A stretch of DNA of 42,307 nt from assembly GCA_905198825.1 (NCBI GenBank), contig CAJKEF010000001.1, positions 1-42,307 on the forward strand. The letters run 5' to 3'. Below are positions 22,927-31,107 of this stretch, piece after piece. The notes under the pieces were generated by a model, which was not told where the DNA came from, did not search any database, and saw nothing but the letters and a program-made list of their open reading frames with translations. Origin of the DNA: an uncultured Collinsella sp. (GTDB lineage Bacteria; Actinomycetota; Coriobacteriia; Coriobacteriales; Coriobacteriaceae). Position numbers and translations under genes: made by a program. The stretch's first letter is position 1, and the number at the start of each line of letters is the position of its first letter.

Positions 22927-23412
22927 ATGACTAACAAAAAGCTGCCCGAGAATGCAACCAAGACCGAGGGTGCCGAGCTTGCCCGTCGTGGCAGGGGCGA
23001 GATTTCCGCCGCAACGGCGGTGCCCCATGTGAGCTATGACGACCTGCGCCATGCCGACCGCATTACTATCGACGGTCTCGAGGTCTTTGCCAACCACGGC
23101 GTGTATCCCGAGGAGAACGCCCTGGGGCAGAAGTTTGTCGTGTCCTTGGTACTCTATGCCGACCTGCGCGCGGCGGGGGAGCACGATAACCTGGATGCCT
23201 CTATTGATTACGGCTCGGTGTGCCACGATGTCGATGGTTATTTGCGCGAGCATACGTTTAAGCTCATCGAGGCTGCAGCCGAGGGTGTGTCCCAGATGCT
23301 GCTACGTCGTTACCCCTTGCTGCTTGGCGTGCGTGTTAAGCTCGATAAGCCTTGGGCGCCCGTCGGTCTTCCCCTGGCAAGCTGCGGCGTCGAGATCGAG
23401 CGTGTGCGCTAG
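22927..23412 (+). CDS. folB: Dihydroneopterin aldolase
   Basis: Cleaves dihydroneopterin to 6-hydroxymethyl-dihydropterin and glycolaldehyde. The aldolase core (about residues 44-160) shows RITIDGLEVFANHGVYPEENALGQ with the conserved glutamate, DYGSVCHDV, FKLIEAAAEGV and the lysine region VRVKLDKPWAPVG. The first 43 residues are an extra charged extension (KKLPENATKTEGAELARRGRG) with no known domain. GAAGGAG precedes the ATG at 22927. It converges with the metallopeptidase gene 6 bases downstream. Confidence 0.93.
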   Translation: MTNKKLPENATKTEGAELARRGRGEISAATAVPHVSYDDLRHADRITIDGLEVFANHGVYPEENALGQKFVVSLVLYADLRAAGEHDNLDASIDYGSVCHDVDGYLREHTFKLIEAAAEGVSQMLLRRYPLLLGVRVKLDKPWAPVGLPLASCGVEIERVR

Positions 23413-23418
23413 CCGACG

Positions 23419-24195
23419 CTAGAGCTCGTTGGCGGGCGGTTTTTTGAGCCGCTGCGACAGAGCTCTATTGTTGGGGCAGTACGTGTCGAGCAAGGCGTGG
23501 AACCGCTGATTGTGGCTTGGCTCGAGCAAGTGGACGAGCTCGTGGGCGACAACCATGTCGAGGCATTCGACGGGGTAGGTGGCAAGCTCGCGTGCGATGC
23601 GAATGGCGCCGGTTTTGGGCGTGCACGAGCCCCAGCGCGTTTTCATGCTGCGTACGGAAACGCGGGAAACGGCGACACCCATTGCGATTTCGTATGCGTG
23701 CACAATATCGCGTAGCGCCGATGTGACCTCGGAGGTATAGAGCTGGTCGATATGGACTTGGAGCTCGTCGGACGTTAGGCCGTCGAGGGCTGCGTGCCGC
23801 TTGGCCTGTGGGCCTTCGTCCGGTTCATCGGTGCCCATAAAACTTGCGAAGGTGGCCTGTTTGGGTCGCGGTGTGGGTGATGCAAAGTTGTAATCGAGTG
23901 CATCCTGTACCGTGATGGGCTTGCCCCAAAGTGCAATGATGGACGAGGGACTGAGTGACTCTCGCACCGTCGCCTGACGTTGCTCACGCTGGGCAAGTCG
24001 GCTGATAATCCAGGCGCTGTTGCGCTTCACAAACACTTCGATACGCTCGCGGCTGGCGCCGAGCGGCGCGCTGGCGTGGACCTCACCGCTCGATGTGACG
24101 CGTAGGTTGAAGTTCTTGACGCACTTTTTGGTAACGACGACGGGGATGGGCGTCCCATCCAGTCGGGGTACGGAAATCGTAAACTGCTGCGTCAA
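23419..24195 (-). CDS. YgjP-like (DUF45/M48) metallopeptidase
   Basis: A predicted soluble zinc metallopeptidase of 258 residues. The C-terminal domain carries VVAHELVHLLEPSHNQRFHALL, an HExxH motif with a third His, preceded by SVRSMKTRWGSCTPKTGAIRI, the hallmark of this family. The N-terminal part is an Arg/Lys-rich beta region (KKCVKNFNLRVTSSGEVHASAP). I choose the TTG at 24195 because AGGA lies six bases upstream; ATG codons at 24228 and 24258 lie within a hairpin. Cellular substrate is unknown. Confidence 0.82.
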   Translation of the reverse strand: MTQQFTISVPRLDGTPIPVVVTKKCVKNFNLRVTSSGEVHASAPLGASRERIEVFVKRNSAWIISRLAQREQRQATVRESLSPSSIIALWGKPITVQDALDYNFASPTPRPKQATFASFMGTDEPDEGPQAKRHAALDGLTSDELQVHIDQLYTSEVTSALRDIVHAYEIAMGVAVSRVSVRSMKTRWGSCTPKTGAIRIARELATYPVECLDMVVAHELVHLLEPSHNQRFHALLDTYCPNNRALSQRLKKPPANEL

Positions 24196-24217
24196 AAGCG
24201 GTCCTTCAGATTGGGGA

Positions 24218-24253
24218 CGGGCCGGCATGTCGACCGTTCGGCATGCCGGCCCG
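24218..24253 (-). terminator. Hairpin between dipeptidase and metallopeptidase genes
   Basis: A 12-bp perfect stem (CGGGCCGGCATG 24218-24229 with 24242-24253) just after the dipeptidase stop and before the metallopeptidase start on the minus strand. No good T-run follows, so termination would be incomplete. Confidence 0.5.
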
Positions 24254-24269
24254 CTCAAGGGATGTGAAA

Positions 24270-25283
24270 TTAATAACGCTCAAAGAAGGCAAGCGCGTTG
24301 TCGCTGCAGAGCTTTTGCATCACGGTCTTGCCAAAATGCTTGGAGAGCATGTTCTGGAACTCGGGCATCTTGCTGGCATCGGAGAGGAAAGCGGGCACCG
24401 TGGCACCGTCCCAGTCGCCGCCGAGCGCGATGACGTCCTCGCCGCCCAGGTCGAGCCAGTGCTCGATATGTGCCGCCAGCTGGTCGAAGGTGACGTCTGC
24501 GGCGGTCTTGTCGGTTACGTCGTTGGAAAGGAACTCGCTGCAGTAGTTGAGGCCGACGATACCGCCCATGTCGCGAATGGTGCGGAACTGGTCGTCGGTG
24601 AGGTTGCGCTTGACGCCGCAAACCGCACGGGAGTTGGAGTGGCTGGCGACGAAGGGACGCGTGGCGTGGGCGACAACCTCGTCAAAGCACTCATCGTTGA
24701 GGTGGGAGACGTCGAGTACCATGCCGGCGTGCTCCATCTGCGTAAGCGCCTCGATGCCGGCGGCGGTGAGGCCGGCGTGGGTATCGTGTCCGCTCGCGAG
24801 CGGTCCCTGCGCGTTCCAGCTGAGTGATGACATGAGTACGCCCAAGCTCTTGAGCACCTCGATCAGCGCGGGGTCCTCGGCAAAGAACGTGGCGTTTTCG
24901 ATGGTGTGGATGCAAGCGACCTTGCCGTCTTTGAGTGCAGGGCGAATGTCAGCGGTGCTGCGTACGTTGACCATGCGGTCGTGGTTGAGCATGGCCTGGC
25001 CGCTCATGTGCGCCATGATTTGCGCCTGGAAGCGCGCGGCGTGGGCGGTGGGAATCTCGTCGGGGACAAACGTGGCGAAGCACTGTGCCCACGGCGTGTT
25101 GCCGATCTTTGCGAGCGAGATAGCGCAGGCGTTGCCCCCGATGAGGTCGAAATCCTGCGGATGTGTCTCGTCGCCGGGGAAATAACCGTCGGTGCCGGCG
25201 GTAAAGCGCAGGTCGAGATCGAGTGTGGCCCAGCCGATGCGGTCGGCGGTGTCGCAGTGTAGGTCAAATACGGGGTATGCCAT
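24270..25283 (-). CDS. Membrane dipeptidase-type peptidase (M19)
   Basis: A zinc peptidase of 337 residues related to renal dipeptidase, cleaving dipeptides including some with D-amino acids. Metal-site motifs are FDLHCDTADR near 6, ENATFFAED, VLDVSHLND near 197, PFVASHSNSRAVCGVKRNL near 215 and ALGGDWDGA near 285. There is no signal peptide, so it is probably cytoplasmic. Start at 25283 follows GGAGG. It is divergent from the FKBP gene. Confidence 0.9.
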   Translation of the reverse strand: MAYPVFDLHCDTADRIGWATLDLDLRFTAGTDGYFPGDETHPQDFDLIGGNACAISLAKIGNTPWAQCFATFVPDEIPTAHAARFQAQIMAHMSGQAMLNHDRMVNVRSTADIRPALKDGKVACIHTIENATFFAEDPALIEVLKSLGVLMSSLSWNAQGPLASGHDTHAGLTAAGIEALTQMEHAGMVLDVSHLNDECFDEVVAHATRPFVASHSNSRAVCGVKRNLTDDQFRTIRDMGGIVGLNYCSEFLSNDVTDKTAADVTFDQLAAHIEHWLDLGGEDVIALGGDWDGATVPAFLSDASKMPEFQNMLSKHFGKTVMQKLCSDNALAFFERY

Positions 25284-25403
25284 GGTTCCTCCGGTTGCAG
25301 CGTTTCTTTGCAAACTGTCATTGAATTGTATGACTAGGGTATAGTTAGCGCCATATGTTCATGGCGGCCCGCGTTGTGCGCCGCCCTTATTACGGAGGTT
25401 AGC

Positions 25404-25832
25404 ATGTCCAACCAGGGCAAGAAGGTCAAGACCCATTATCGCGGCACGCTCGACGACGGTACGCAGTTCGATAGCTCCTACGATCGCGGCGAGCCGCTGG
25501 AGTTCACCTGCGGCGCCGGCCAGATGATCAAGGGCTTCGACGCCGCCGTGGTCGACATGCAGGTGGGCGAGAAGAAGACCGTGCACATTCCTGCTGCCGA
25601 TGCCTACGGCGAGCACAACCCCGAGATGGTTCTGACCTTCCCGGCCGAGCAGGTTCCCAACATCGAGCAGATTGAAAAGGGCATGAAGCTCTTCCTGTCC
25701 ACGCCGAGCGGCATGCCTGTCCCTGCTGTTGTCATCGACGTGACGCCCGAGGCCGTGACGCTCGACGCCAACCACGAGCTGGCCGGCAAGGATCTCAACT
25801 TTGATATCGAGCTCGTCGAGGTCGAGGGCTAG
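25404..25832 (+). CDS. SlyD-like FKBP-type peptidyl-prolyl isomerase
   Basis: A 142-residue proline isomerase and chaperone. It shows the FKBP start KVKTHYRGTLDDGTQFDSSY, GAGQMIKGFDAAVVDMQVGEKK, an inserted IF-type flap (AYGEHNPEMVLTFPAEQVP) as in SlyD, and the closing LTLDANHELAGKDLNF-like region. The His-rich nickel-binding tail of Escherichia coli SlyD is absent. GGAGG precedes the ATG at 25404. The UreE-like gene starts 3 bases after its stop, so the two are translated from one message. Confidence 0.92.
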   Translation: MSNQGKKVKTHYRGTLDDGTQFDSSYDRGEPLEFTCGAGQMIKGFDAAVVDMQVGEKKTVHIPAADAYGEHNPEMVLTFPAEQVPNIEQIEKGMKLFLSTPSGMPVPAVVIDVTPEAVTLDANHELAGKDLNFDIELVEVEG

Positions 25833-25835
25833 AGT

Positions 25836-26414
25836 ATGCCTGCGAATCTGGTTTCGACAGCGTGCCTCGGAAATCTCAATGACCCGTCCTATGAGCTTTT
25901 GCTTCGCCGGGAGTTGGGTGGTGTCTTTGAGACCGATGAGCTACTGCTCGATTGGGACCAGGCTGATGCCCGCGCATTTGCGGGCGTGACGGAGCTGGGG
26001 CGTACGGTCGTTATTCGGCCGGGCGTTGTCGATGGCAATTGTCTTGCCGATGGCGACGTACTTGCCATCGACCGCTCGGGCACGGTTCCCGTGGCAGTTG
26101 TCGTGCGTCTGCGCAGCGCCGAGGTCTATCTGGTCGAAGTCGACCGCATGGACCCGATCGCGCTTGCGCATGTATGCTGGGAGATCGGCAACATGCACGC
26201 ACCGCTCTTCCGGGGCGACTCGGACGAGCATGCCGTGCGCATGTATACGCCGCTGCAGCCGGTTTTGGGCCGCATGCTCCGGGGTGTCGAGGGTGTTCGG
26301 CTCTCGGTGGTTACCCGTGAACTCGATGCGGACCGGCGCTTTGCGTCGAGCGCGGCGGATGCCGTTGTATGTATGGCTCCCGACTTTACGATCGTAAAGA
26401 AGGCGCGCGGCTAG
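25836..26414 (+). CDS. UreE-like protein
   Basis: A 192-residue protein resembling the urease nickel chaperone UreE: an N-terminal beta domain (GRTVVIRPGVVDGNCLADGDVLAIDRS) and a C-terminal ferredoxin-like half with ALAHVCWEIGNMHAPL, matching the family's GNRH motif. The metal-binding His of the classical family, in a YHHDHVL-type segment, seems replaced here by YTPLQPVL, and there is no His-rich tail. No urease or hydrogenase gene lies nearby. It is coupled to the FKBP gene. It may have another maturation role; identity as UreE is moderately supported. Confidence 0.65.
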   Translation: MPANLVSTACLGNLNDPSYELLLRRELGGVFETDELLLDWDQADARAFAGVTELGRTVVIRPGVVDGNCLADGDVLAIDRSGTVPVAVVVRLRSAEVYLVEVDRMDPIALAHVCWEIGNMHAPLFRGDSDEHAVRMYTPLQPVLGRMLRGVEGVRLSVVTRELDADRRFASSAADAVVCMAPDFTIVKKARG

Positions 26415-26427
26415 CGTGCGTATGCGT

Positions 26428-26466
26428 AAGACGGACTTTGAGAGGCAACTATTCAAAGTCCGTCTT
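26428..26466 (+). terminator. Terminator after the FKBP/UreE-like pair
   Basis: A 14-bp perfect stem (AAGACGGACTTTGA with TCAAAGTCCGTCTT) with an 11-base loop. The trailing T-run is poor (GCTGTTG). Confidence 0.7.
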
Positions 26467-26495
26467 GCTGTTGATGAGATGCTTTGGGGGAACAT

Positions 26496-27293
26496 ATGGG
26501 TCTTGAGGGAATCAAGCTGATCGCCTGTGATTTGGATGGTACGCTGCTACATCCTGGGGAGCGCGAGCCACGCCCCGAGGCCTTTGAGCTCATTAATGAG
26601 CTGCATCATCGCGGTATTGTGTTTATGCCGGCGAGCGGCCGTCAATATGCGAGCTTGCGCTATCTGTTTGCCCCGGTGGCCGATGAGCTCGCCTATGTGT
26701 GCGAAAACGGAGCCCTGGTGATGAGCGAGGGGCATGCCGTCGTCAAGCGCTCTATGGGGCGTGACTTGGCGATGGATATCGCGAATGCCGTGGTCGCCTA
26801 CCCCCATGCCGACGTGACCCTTTCCTGCGAGGGGCACCTCTACACCATAAGCGGCAACGATGCGTTCATCGACCATTTGCGTTACGAGGTCCATTGCGAT
26901 GTGGCGGTGGTCGACCGTCCCGAGGACATTGACGAGGATGTCATTAAGATTGCGTTTCAAACGCCCGAGACGGAGCAGCCGGCAGCGCTGGAGTATTTCG
27001 TGCGCCGCTTTAGCGACCGGGTCGATGTGATGACATCGGGAACCGAATGGACCGACTTTATCGGCTTTGATTCGGGCAAGGGGTCCGCGCTTGCCGATTA
27101 TGGTCGCGCGCTGGGGATCTCACCTAACGAAATGATGGCGTTTGGCGATAACGAAAACGACCGCGACATGCTCAACGTAGTGGGTCATCCTTGTCTAATG
27201 GAGAGCTGCAATCCCTCTATGCGCGGCATCAACGACCGCGTCCGTTACGTGCGCACGGTCGAAGAAGAATTGCGTCGCCTGCTTGCCAAGTAG
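26496..27293 (+). CDS. Cof-type HAD family phosphatase
   Basis: A 265-residue haloacid dehalogenase-like sugar-phosphate or nucleotide phosphatase. Motifs are DLDGTLL (nucleophile Asp near residue 11), ASGRQYAS near 48, GSALADYGRALGIS with a conserved lysine (GKGSA) and FGDNENDRDML near 222. The cap domain lies between, as in subclass IIB. ATG at 26496 follows GGGGGAA. It converges with the Fur gene 14 bases away. Substrate unknown. Confidence 0.88.
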   Translation: MGLEGIKLIACDLDGTLLHPGEREPRPEAFELINELHHRGIVFMPASGRQYASLRYLFAPVADELAYVCENGALVMSEGHAVVKRSMGRDLAMDIANAVVAYPHADVTLSCEGHLYTISGNDAFIDHLRYEVHCDVAVVDRPEDIDEDVIKIAFQTPETEQPAALEYFVRRFSDRVDVMTSGTEWTDFIGFDSGKGSALADYGRALGISPNEMMAFGDNENDRDMLNVVGHPCLMESCNPSMRGINDRVRYVRTVEEELRRLLAK

Positions 27294-27307
27294 GCATGTC
27301 CCAAAAT

Positions 27308-27688
27308 CTACCTACAGTTGGGGCAGAGGCCCTCGAAGATGGTGTAGTGCGAGGTGACGTTCCAGCCGATTTGCTCGGACGCCTTGGCGTCGAGCTGGGC
27401 ATCGAAGGGGAGCGGCACATCGATGACGCGGCTGCACGAGGTGCAGATGATATGCGCATGCGGCTCGATCGTGCGATCGAAGCGGCTGCCGCCCGGCGTC
27501 TTGATGGAGAGAATCTCCCCGGCGTCGGCCAAGAGATTGAGATTGCGGTAGACCGTACCGCGGCTGATTTTGTCATCCTGCGCGTGCACGACGTTGTAGA
27601 TTTCGTCGGCGGTGGGATGGTTATAGCTTTGGCGCACGGCGTCAAGAACCAGCTTTCGCTGCCTGGTATTCCTTCTTTGCACCGCCAT
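27308..27688 (-). CDS. Fur/PerR family metalloregulator
   Basis: A 126-residue metal-dependent repressor, probably PerR-like. The winged helix (TRQRKLVLDAVRQSYNHPTADEIYNVV then ISRGTVYRNLNLLADAGEI) is followed by a dimerisation domain with PHAHIICTSC and GLCPNC, the two CxxC pairs that hold structural zinc. The 62 bases before the start contain an A/T-rich near-repeat (TTATTAGTATTG) that could be its own operator. PerR versus Fur cannot be settled by sequence. Confidence 0.88.
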   Translation of the reverse strand: MAVQRRNTRQRKLVLDAVRQSYNHPTADEIYNVVHAQDDKISRGTVYRNLNLLADAGEILSIKTPGGSRFDRTIEPHAHIICTSCSRVIDVPLPFDAQLDAKASEQIGWNVTSHYTIFEGLCPNCR

Positions 27689-27749
27689 GCGCCTCGCCTC
27701 TTTTCCATCAACGGTCGTAGGTAAATGATACCGTATTTAGCACACAATA

Positions 27750-28160
27750 CTAATAATGAGGACTGAAACCGTCTTCATTGGCAAGTGGGGCTCGGACCTG
27801 GGCGTCTACGAGGCGAAAACGCGTTCCCATGCGCTCGTAGGAGGCATGAAGCGCCTCGAGATGAGATAGGATGCTTGCCGGAGCTCCCTGTATCTCCATC
27901 TCGACTGAGCCGTCTTCCATGTTACGCACCCAGCCGGTGAGTGCGCGTGCCTGCGCGAGGTTGGTGTTGGTAAAGCGAAAACCAACGCCTTGGACTTGCC
28001 CCGTCCAGCGCAGGAAATAGCGCAGGGGAGTGTCTTGAGTGGCCTCGTCGCTTGCGAGTACGGTAAGCCTGCGGCGCAGCTCGAGCTCGACGTTTGATGG
28101 TTTTTGAGGCTCTCGACTGCCGCCGGTGACGCTGGAGAAGAACGTATCGAAGAGGCCCAT
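27750..28160 (-). CDS. Acylphosphatase with N-terminal extension
   Basis: Hydrolyses acyl-phosphates. The acylphosphatase domain spans about residues 46-136, with FLRWTGQVQGVGFRFTN (catalytic Arg) and GWVRNMEDGSVEMEIQG (catalytic Asn). The first 45 residues (FFSSVTGGSREPQKPS, then LELRRRLTVLASDE) are extra; classical enzymes are about 90 residues. It starts two bases after the oxidoreductase gene stop, so the two form an operon. An acylphosphatase would oppose the acyl-phosphate made by the Pta/Buk genes, but no direct link is shown. Confidence 0.88.
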   Translation of the reverse strand: MGLFDTFFSSVTGGSREPQKPSNVELELRRRLTVLASDEATQDTPLRYFLRWTGQVQGVGFRFTNTNLAQARALTGWVRNMEDGSVEMEIQGAPASILSHLEALHASYERMGTRFRLVDAQVRAPLANEDGFSPHY

Positions 28161-28162
28161 CG

Positions 28163-29269
28163 CTATGCCTGCTTGCCTGCGTCGGCCGGGAAGGTTATGC
28201 CGGCCTGCTGACGCACGGCATCCATGATGCGCAGTGAGACGAGCGTGACATCGCGGTAGTGGCCGAGCTCGTGGCGTCCCGCCGGGGTCTCCCAGATTTC
28301 TTCCTTAACGTTATCGATGCCACCGATGGCGGTGATAAAGTCCGTGAGTTCGTATTCCATAGTGTTGCTTGATTTGGGCAGGTCGAGCGCGCGGCCGTTG
28401 TCGCCCTGTTCGCGCGGTGCCTCGGTCGCCGAGCCGCGTACGACGTCGCCGCGGTAGTCGATGCGTACGTTGCGGGGCGTGGACAGATGGTCAATCTGGA
28501 TGGTGCCACGCTCGCCTTCGATCTGCGAGGGCAGCAGGTCATTCGTAATTTTGGAGTGTGCGAGCTCGACGGAGATACGGCCACCGCCATAGCTGGCGAG
28601 AATGGAACCGCACCCGTCGATGGGGCCATGGGTGAGCTCTTGCGTTGAGGGGTCGAGCAGCGTGGTCATGCTGGTGAGACCGGAGGGCATGCCGAAGATT
28701 TCGACCATGGGCTCGACGGTGTAGACGCCAATGTCCATGAGGGAGCCCGAGGCCATGTGGCAGTCGAAGATATTGGTGGCGCGCCCCGCGAGGATTTCGT
28801 TGTAGCGTGAGGAATACTTGCCAAAGCGCAGCGAGGCGCGGCGAATGGGCGCAATTTCGCCCAGAGCGTTCTCAATGGCGTGGAAAGCGGGATCGTGAAG
28901 CGGGCGCATGGCCTCGAGAGCCACGACGCCAGCTGCCTCGGCAGCCCGGAAGACCTCGAGCGCTTGCGCCTCGGTGGCGCAGAAGGGCTTTTCGACGATA
29001 ACGTGCTTACCGCCGGCGATGCAGGCGAGCGCCTGCTCGTGATGGAGTGCGTTGGGGCTGCCGATGTAGACGGCATCGACGTCGTCGGCGGACGCGAGCT
29101 CGTTGAGTGCGGTGAAGTTGCGTTCGCCGCCGTGCTTAGCGGTGAAGGCGGCGCCGCGATCTGCATCGCGCGAGAGCGTACCCACAAACGCGGCTTGGTC
29201 GTTGGCGTTGACGACCTGGATAAAGTCGTCGGTAATCATGGATGTGCCGATGGTCGCTATACGCAGCAT
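28163..29269 (-). CDS. Gfo/Idh/MocA family oxidoreductase
   Basis: A 368-residue NAD(P)-dependent sugar or polyol dehydrogenase-like protein. A Rossmann fold opens the sequence (RIATIGTSMITDDF), with AVYIGSPNALHHEQAL and GKHVIVEKPF near residue 90, the family's conserved lysine motif, then a C-terminal beta domain. The glycine pattern GTSMIT is less canonical than GxGxxG. It is in one transcription unit with acylphosphatase. Substrate unknown. Confidence 0.87.
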   Translation of the reverse strand: MLRIATIGTSMITDDFIQVVNANDQAAFVGTLSRDADRGAAFTAKHGGERNFTALNELASADDVDAVYIGSPNALHHEQALACIAGGKHVIVEKPFCATEAQALEVFRAAEAAGVVALEAMRPLHDPAFHAIENALGEIAPIRRASLRFGKYSSRYNEILAGRATNIFDCHMASGSLMDIGVYTVEPMVEIFGMPSGLTSMTTLLDPSTQELTHGPIDGCGSILASYGGGRISVELAHSKITNDLLPSQIEGERGTIQIDHLSTPRNVRIDYRGDVVRGSATEAPREQGDNGRALDLPKSSNTMEYELTDFITAIGGIDNVKEEIWETPAGRHELGHYRDVTLVSLRIMDAVRQQAGITFPADAGKQA

Positions 29270-29344
29270 GTATCCCCCTCGTGCCGTTCGGTTTACAGGA
29301 TGAGTGTAGCGCGAGGGGGCAAGAAATGGCGTGCGAAAACGCCG

Positions 29345-29830
29345 TTACAGGTCGCTCTCGTTAAAGCCGGTGTCGATATCGAGGTTGGCTCCGTCGGCCG
29401 CGGTGGTGGCGAGCTCGTCGCAGCGCTCATTGAGCTCGTGGCCGGCATGCCCCTTAACCCAGATGAACTCCACCTTATGCTTACTCTTTGCGGCAAGCAG
29501 GCGCTCCCATAGGTCGCGGTTCTTGACGGGCTGCTTGTTGGCAGTTTTCCATCCGCGCTTTTTCCAGCCGTCGATCCAGTGCTTGTTAAAGGCGTTGACG
29601 ACGTACTGCGAATCGGAATGGACTTCGACCTCGCAGGGGCGGTTGAGTGCCTCGAGCGCCACGATGACCGCCATGAGCTCCATGCGGTTGTTGGTGGTCT
29701 TGGCGTAGCCACGCGAAAGCTCGGAGGTGAAGGTCTTGCCGGCGGGGTTGGTGTATTTGAGCACGGCGCCGTAGCCACCGCGTCCCGGATTAGATCGAGC
29801 CGAGCCGTCGGTATAGATGATGACCTTCAC
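29345..29830 (-). CDS. rnhA: Ribonuclease HI
   Basis: Degrades RNA in RNA-DNA hybrids. The 161-residue protein has IIYTDGSARSNPGRGGYG, NNRMELMAVIVALEAL, VHSDSQYVVNAF and CDELA, giving the DEDD catalytic set. It includes the basic protrusion WKKRGWKTANKQPVKNRDLW. The start is GTG at 29830 after GAAAGGAA, since an ATG there is in another frame. It stands alone between an oxidoreductase and a LysR gene on the same strand. Confidence 0.94.
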   Translation of the reverse strand: MKVIIYTDGSARSNPGRGGYGAVLKYTNPAGKTFTSELSRGYAKTTNNRMELMAVIVALEALNRPCEVEVHSDSQYVVNAFNKHWIDGWKKRGWKTANKQPVKNRDLWERLLAAKSKHKVEFIWVKGHAGHELNERCDELATTAADGANLDIDTGFNESDL

Positions 29831-29893
29831 ATGGTTCCTTTCGTTGGGTACGTTTCGTGTGAGTGACCATTGTAGCGCCATGCCCGTCGGGGG

Positions 29894-30832
29894 CTAGCAA
29901 TCTCCGATTTCTACCCCGTCTTCTGACGGTTGGTCGGCATGGATGATGCGGTTGAGTTCGTCGAGGTATTGCTGCAAGAGGGGAGAGGGCTTGCGATCGT
30001 CGTGCATGATATAGCCTACGTGCATCGTTGGGGCGTCTGCTAACGGGATCGAAGCCATACCCCATTGCATTTCATTGGAGAGGACACCGGTCGACAGGGT
30101 GTAACCGTTCGACGTGATAAGTAAGTTAGTAAGTGTTCCGCGGTCTGAGATTCGTATGTTGCGGTCGCAAGGGATATAGCTAAAGGGTTCCTCGGCGTAA
30201 TAGAAGGAGTTTGAGGTTCCCTGCTCAAAGCTGTAGCGCGTATAGGGCGTGAGGTCGGCAAGGGACAGCTGAGGGCGGCGTGCGAGCGGGTGGCGTTCGC
30301 TAACGAAGACGTGGACCGTCGCGTCGAAGAGGGGGTGGAAGCTCGCGCGGGCATCGGCGAAGGCCTTCTGCAGAACGCGGGCGTTAAAATCATCTAGATA
30401 CAGAATGCCGATATCGCTGCGAAATGCACGGACGTCGTCGATGATTTGCGAGGTGGTGGTCTCGCGCATGATGAACTCGAACTTGCTGTCGCGGCAGCGC
30501 TCGACGACGTTGACAAAGGCCTCGACCGAAAACGCGTAGTGTTGGGCCGAGATGGCAAGGCGCGCCTGGGGTGTACCGCCGTCCTCGTAGCGGGCCTCGA
30601 GCATGTCAGCCTGCTCCACGACCTGGCGCGCATAGCCTAAAAGCTCGGTACCGTCGTTGGTGAGCGTGACGCCGCGGCTAGAGCGCGTAAAGATCTCCAG
30701 ATGGAGCTCCTGTTCCAGGCTTTTGACGGCGTTTGAGATGTTGGACTGAGCGGTATAGAGGCGCTGAGCTGCGGCGTTGATTGAGCCGGACTCTGCCACG
30801 GCGATCAGAAAACGAAGCTGTTGGAGGGTCAT
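29894..30832 (-). CDS. LysR family transcriptional regulator
   Basis: A 312-residue LysR-type regulator with the N-terminal winged helix (LQQLRFLIAVAESGSINAAAQRLYTAQSNISNAVKSLEQEL, summarised as residues 3-44) and a periplasmic-binding-like effector domain. It is transcribed divergently from metY, and an A/T-rich palindrome lies between the two genes. This suggests control of methionine/cysteine sulfur assimilation, in the manner of CysB or MetR, although the effector is unknown. Confidence 0.87.
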   Translation of the reverse strand: MTLQQLRFLIAVAESGSINAAAQRLYTAQSNISNAVKSLEQELHLEIFTRSSRGVTLTNDGTELLGYARQVVEQADMLEARYEDGGTPQARLAISAQHYAFSVEAFVNVVERCRDSKFEFIMRETTTSQIIDDVRAFRSDIGILYLDDFNARVLQKAFADARASFHPLFDATVHVFVSERHPLARRPQLSLADLTPYTRYSFEQGTSNSFYYAEEPFSYIPCDRNIRISDRGTLTNLLITSNGYTLSTGVLSNEMQWGMASIPLADAPTMHVGYIMHDDRKPSPLLQQYLDELNRIIHADQPSEDGVEIGDC

Positions 30833-30848
30833 CGGCGCCCGTCCTTTC

Positions 30849-30922
30849 GATAGCTATCTAAAAAACAGATAACAGGTTAGCGCTTTTAAGTGATTGACCG
30901 AGCGAAACAATGCTCGTACTAT
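30849..30922 (+). promoter_or_regulatory. metY promoter and LysR-type site
   Basis: TTGACC (30894-30899), a 17-base spacer and TACTAT (30917-30922) form a good promoter. The spacer carries CGAGC/GCTCG at its two ends. Upstream, the palindrome GATAGCTATC (30849-30858) and TATCT/AGATA (30855-30871) fit a LysR-type T-N11-A site between the divergent genes. Confidence 0.65.
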
Positions 30923-30975
30923 TCAAAACACACAAAGGAGGTAGGTAATTAAGCCGACCACGAGAACGGGATGTC

Positions 30976-31105
30976 AAAAGGAGGCCCGCATATGAATTGC
31001 TTACTAAGACGAATGCCGGGCTCCTGTTTGCGCCCGTCGGCGTGATCAGGAGACAGCGACTTACTTCTCTTACTCTTATTTACTTCTATCTGATCAAGGA
31101 GATCA
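30976..31105 (+). promoter_or_regulatory. Structured metY leader
   Basis: The leader RNA can fold three ways. GGAGGCCCG near 30981 pairs with CGGGCTCC near 31017 (one bulge), hiding the leader-peptide RBS. GCCGGGC near 31015 can instead pair with GCCC and GGC at 31033-31041. TGATCAG (31043-31049) pairs with CTGATCA (31090-31096), whose last base begins the metY Shine-Dalgarno AAGGAG. TGATC-aagga-GATCA (31091-31105) is a competing small hairpin that loops out the RBS. Confidence 0.5.
30992..31045 (+). CDS. Putative cysteine-sensing leader peptide of metY
   Basis: A 17-residue frame, MNCLLRRMPGSCLRPSA, with a very strong Shine-Dalgarno AAAAGGAGG seven bases upstream. It has two Cys and two Met codons in 17, plus consecutive Leu (TTA, CTA) and Arg (AGA, CGA) codons that are rare-looking for this GC-rich genome. 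Its stop codon is the first part of a stem that touches the metY RBS. This fits translational or transcriptional attenuation by Cys or Met supply. Known actinobacterial sulfur genes have Cys-rich upstream peptides. Confidence 0.6.
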   Translation: MNCLLRRMPGSCLRPSA

Positions 31106-31107
31106 TC

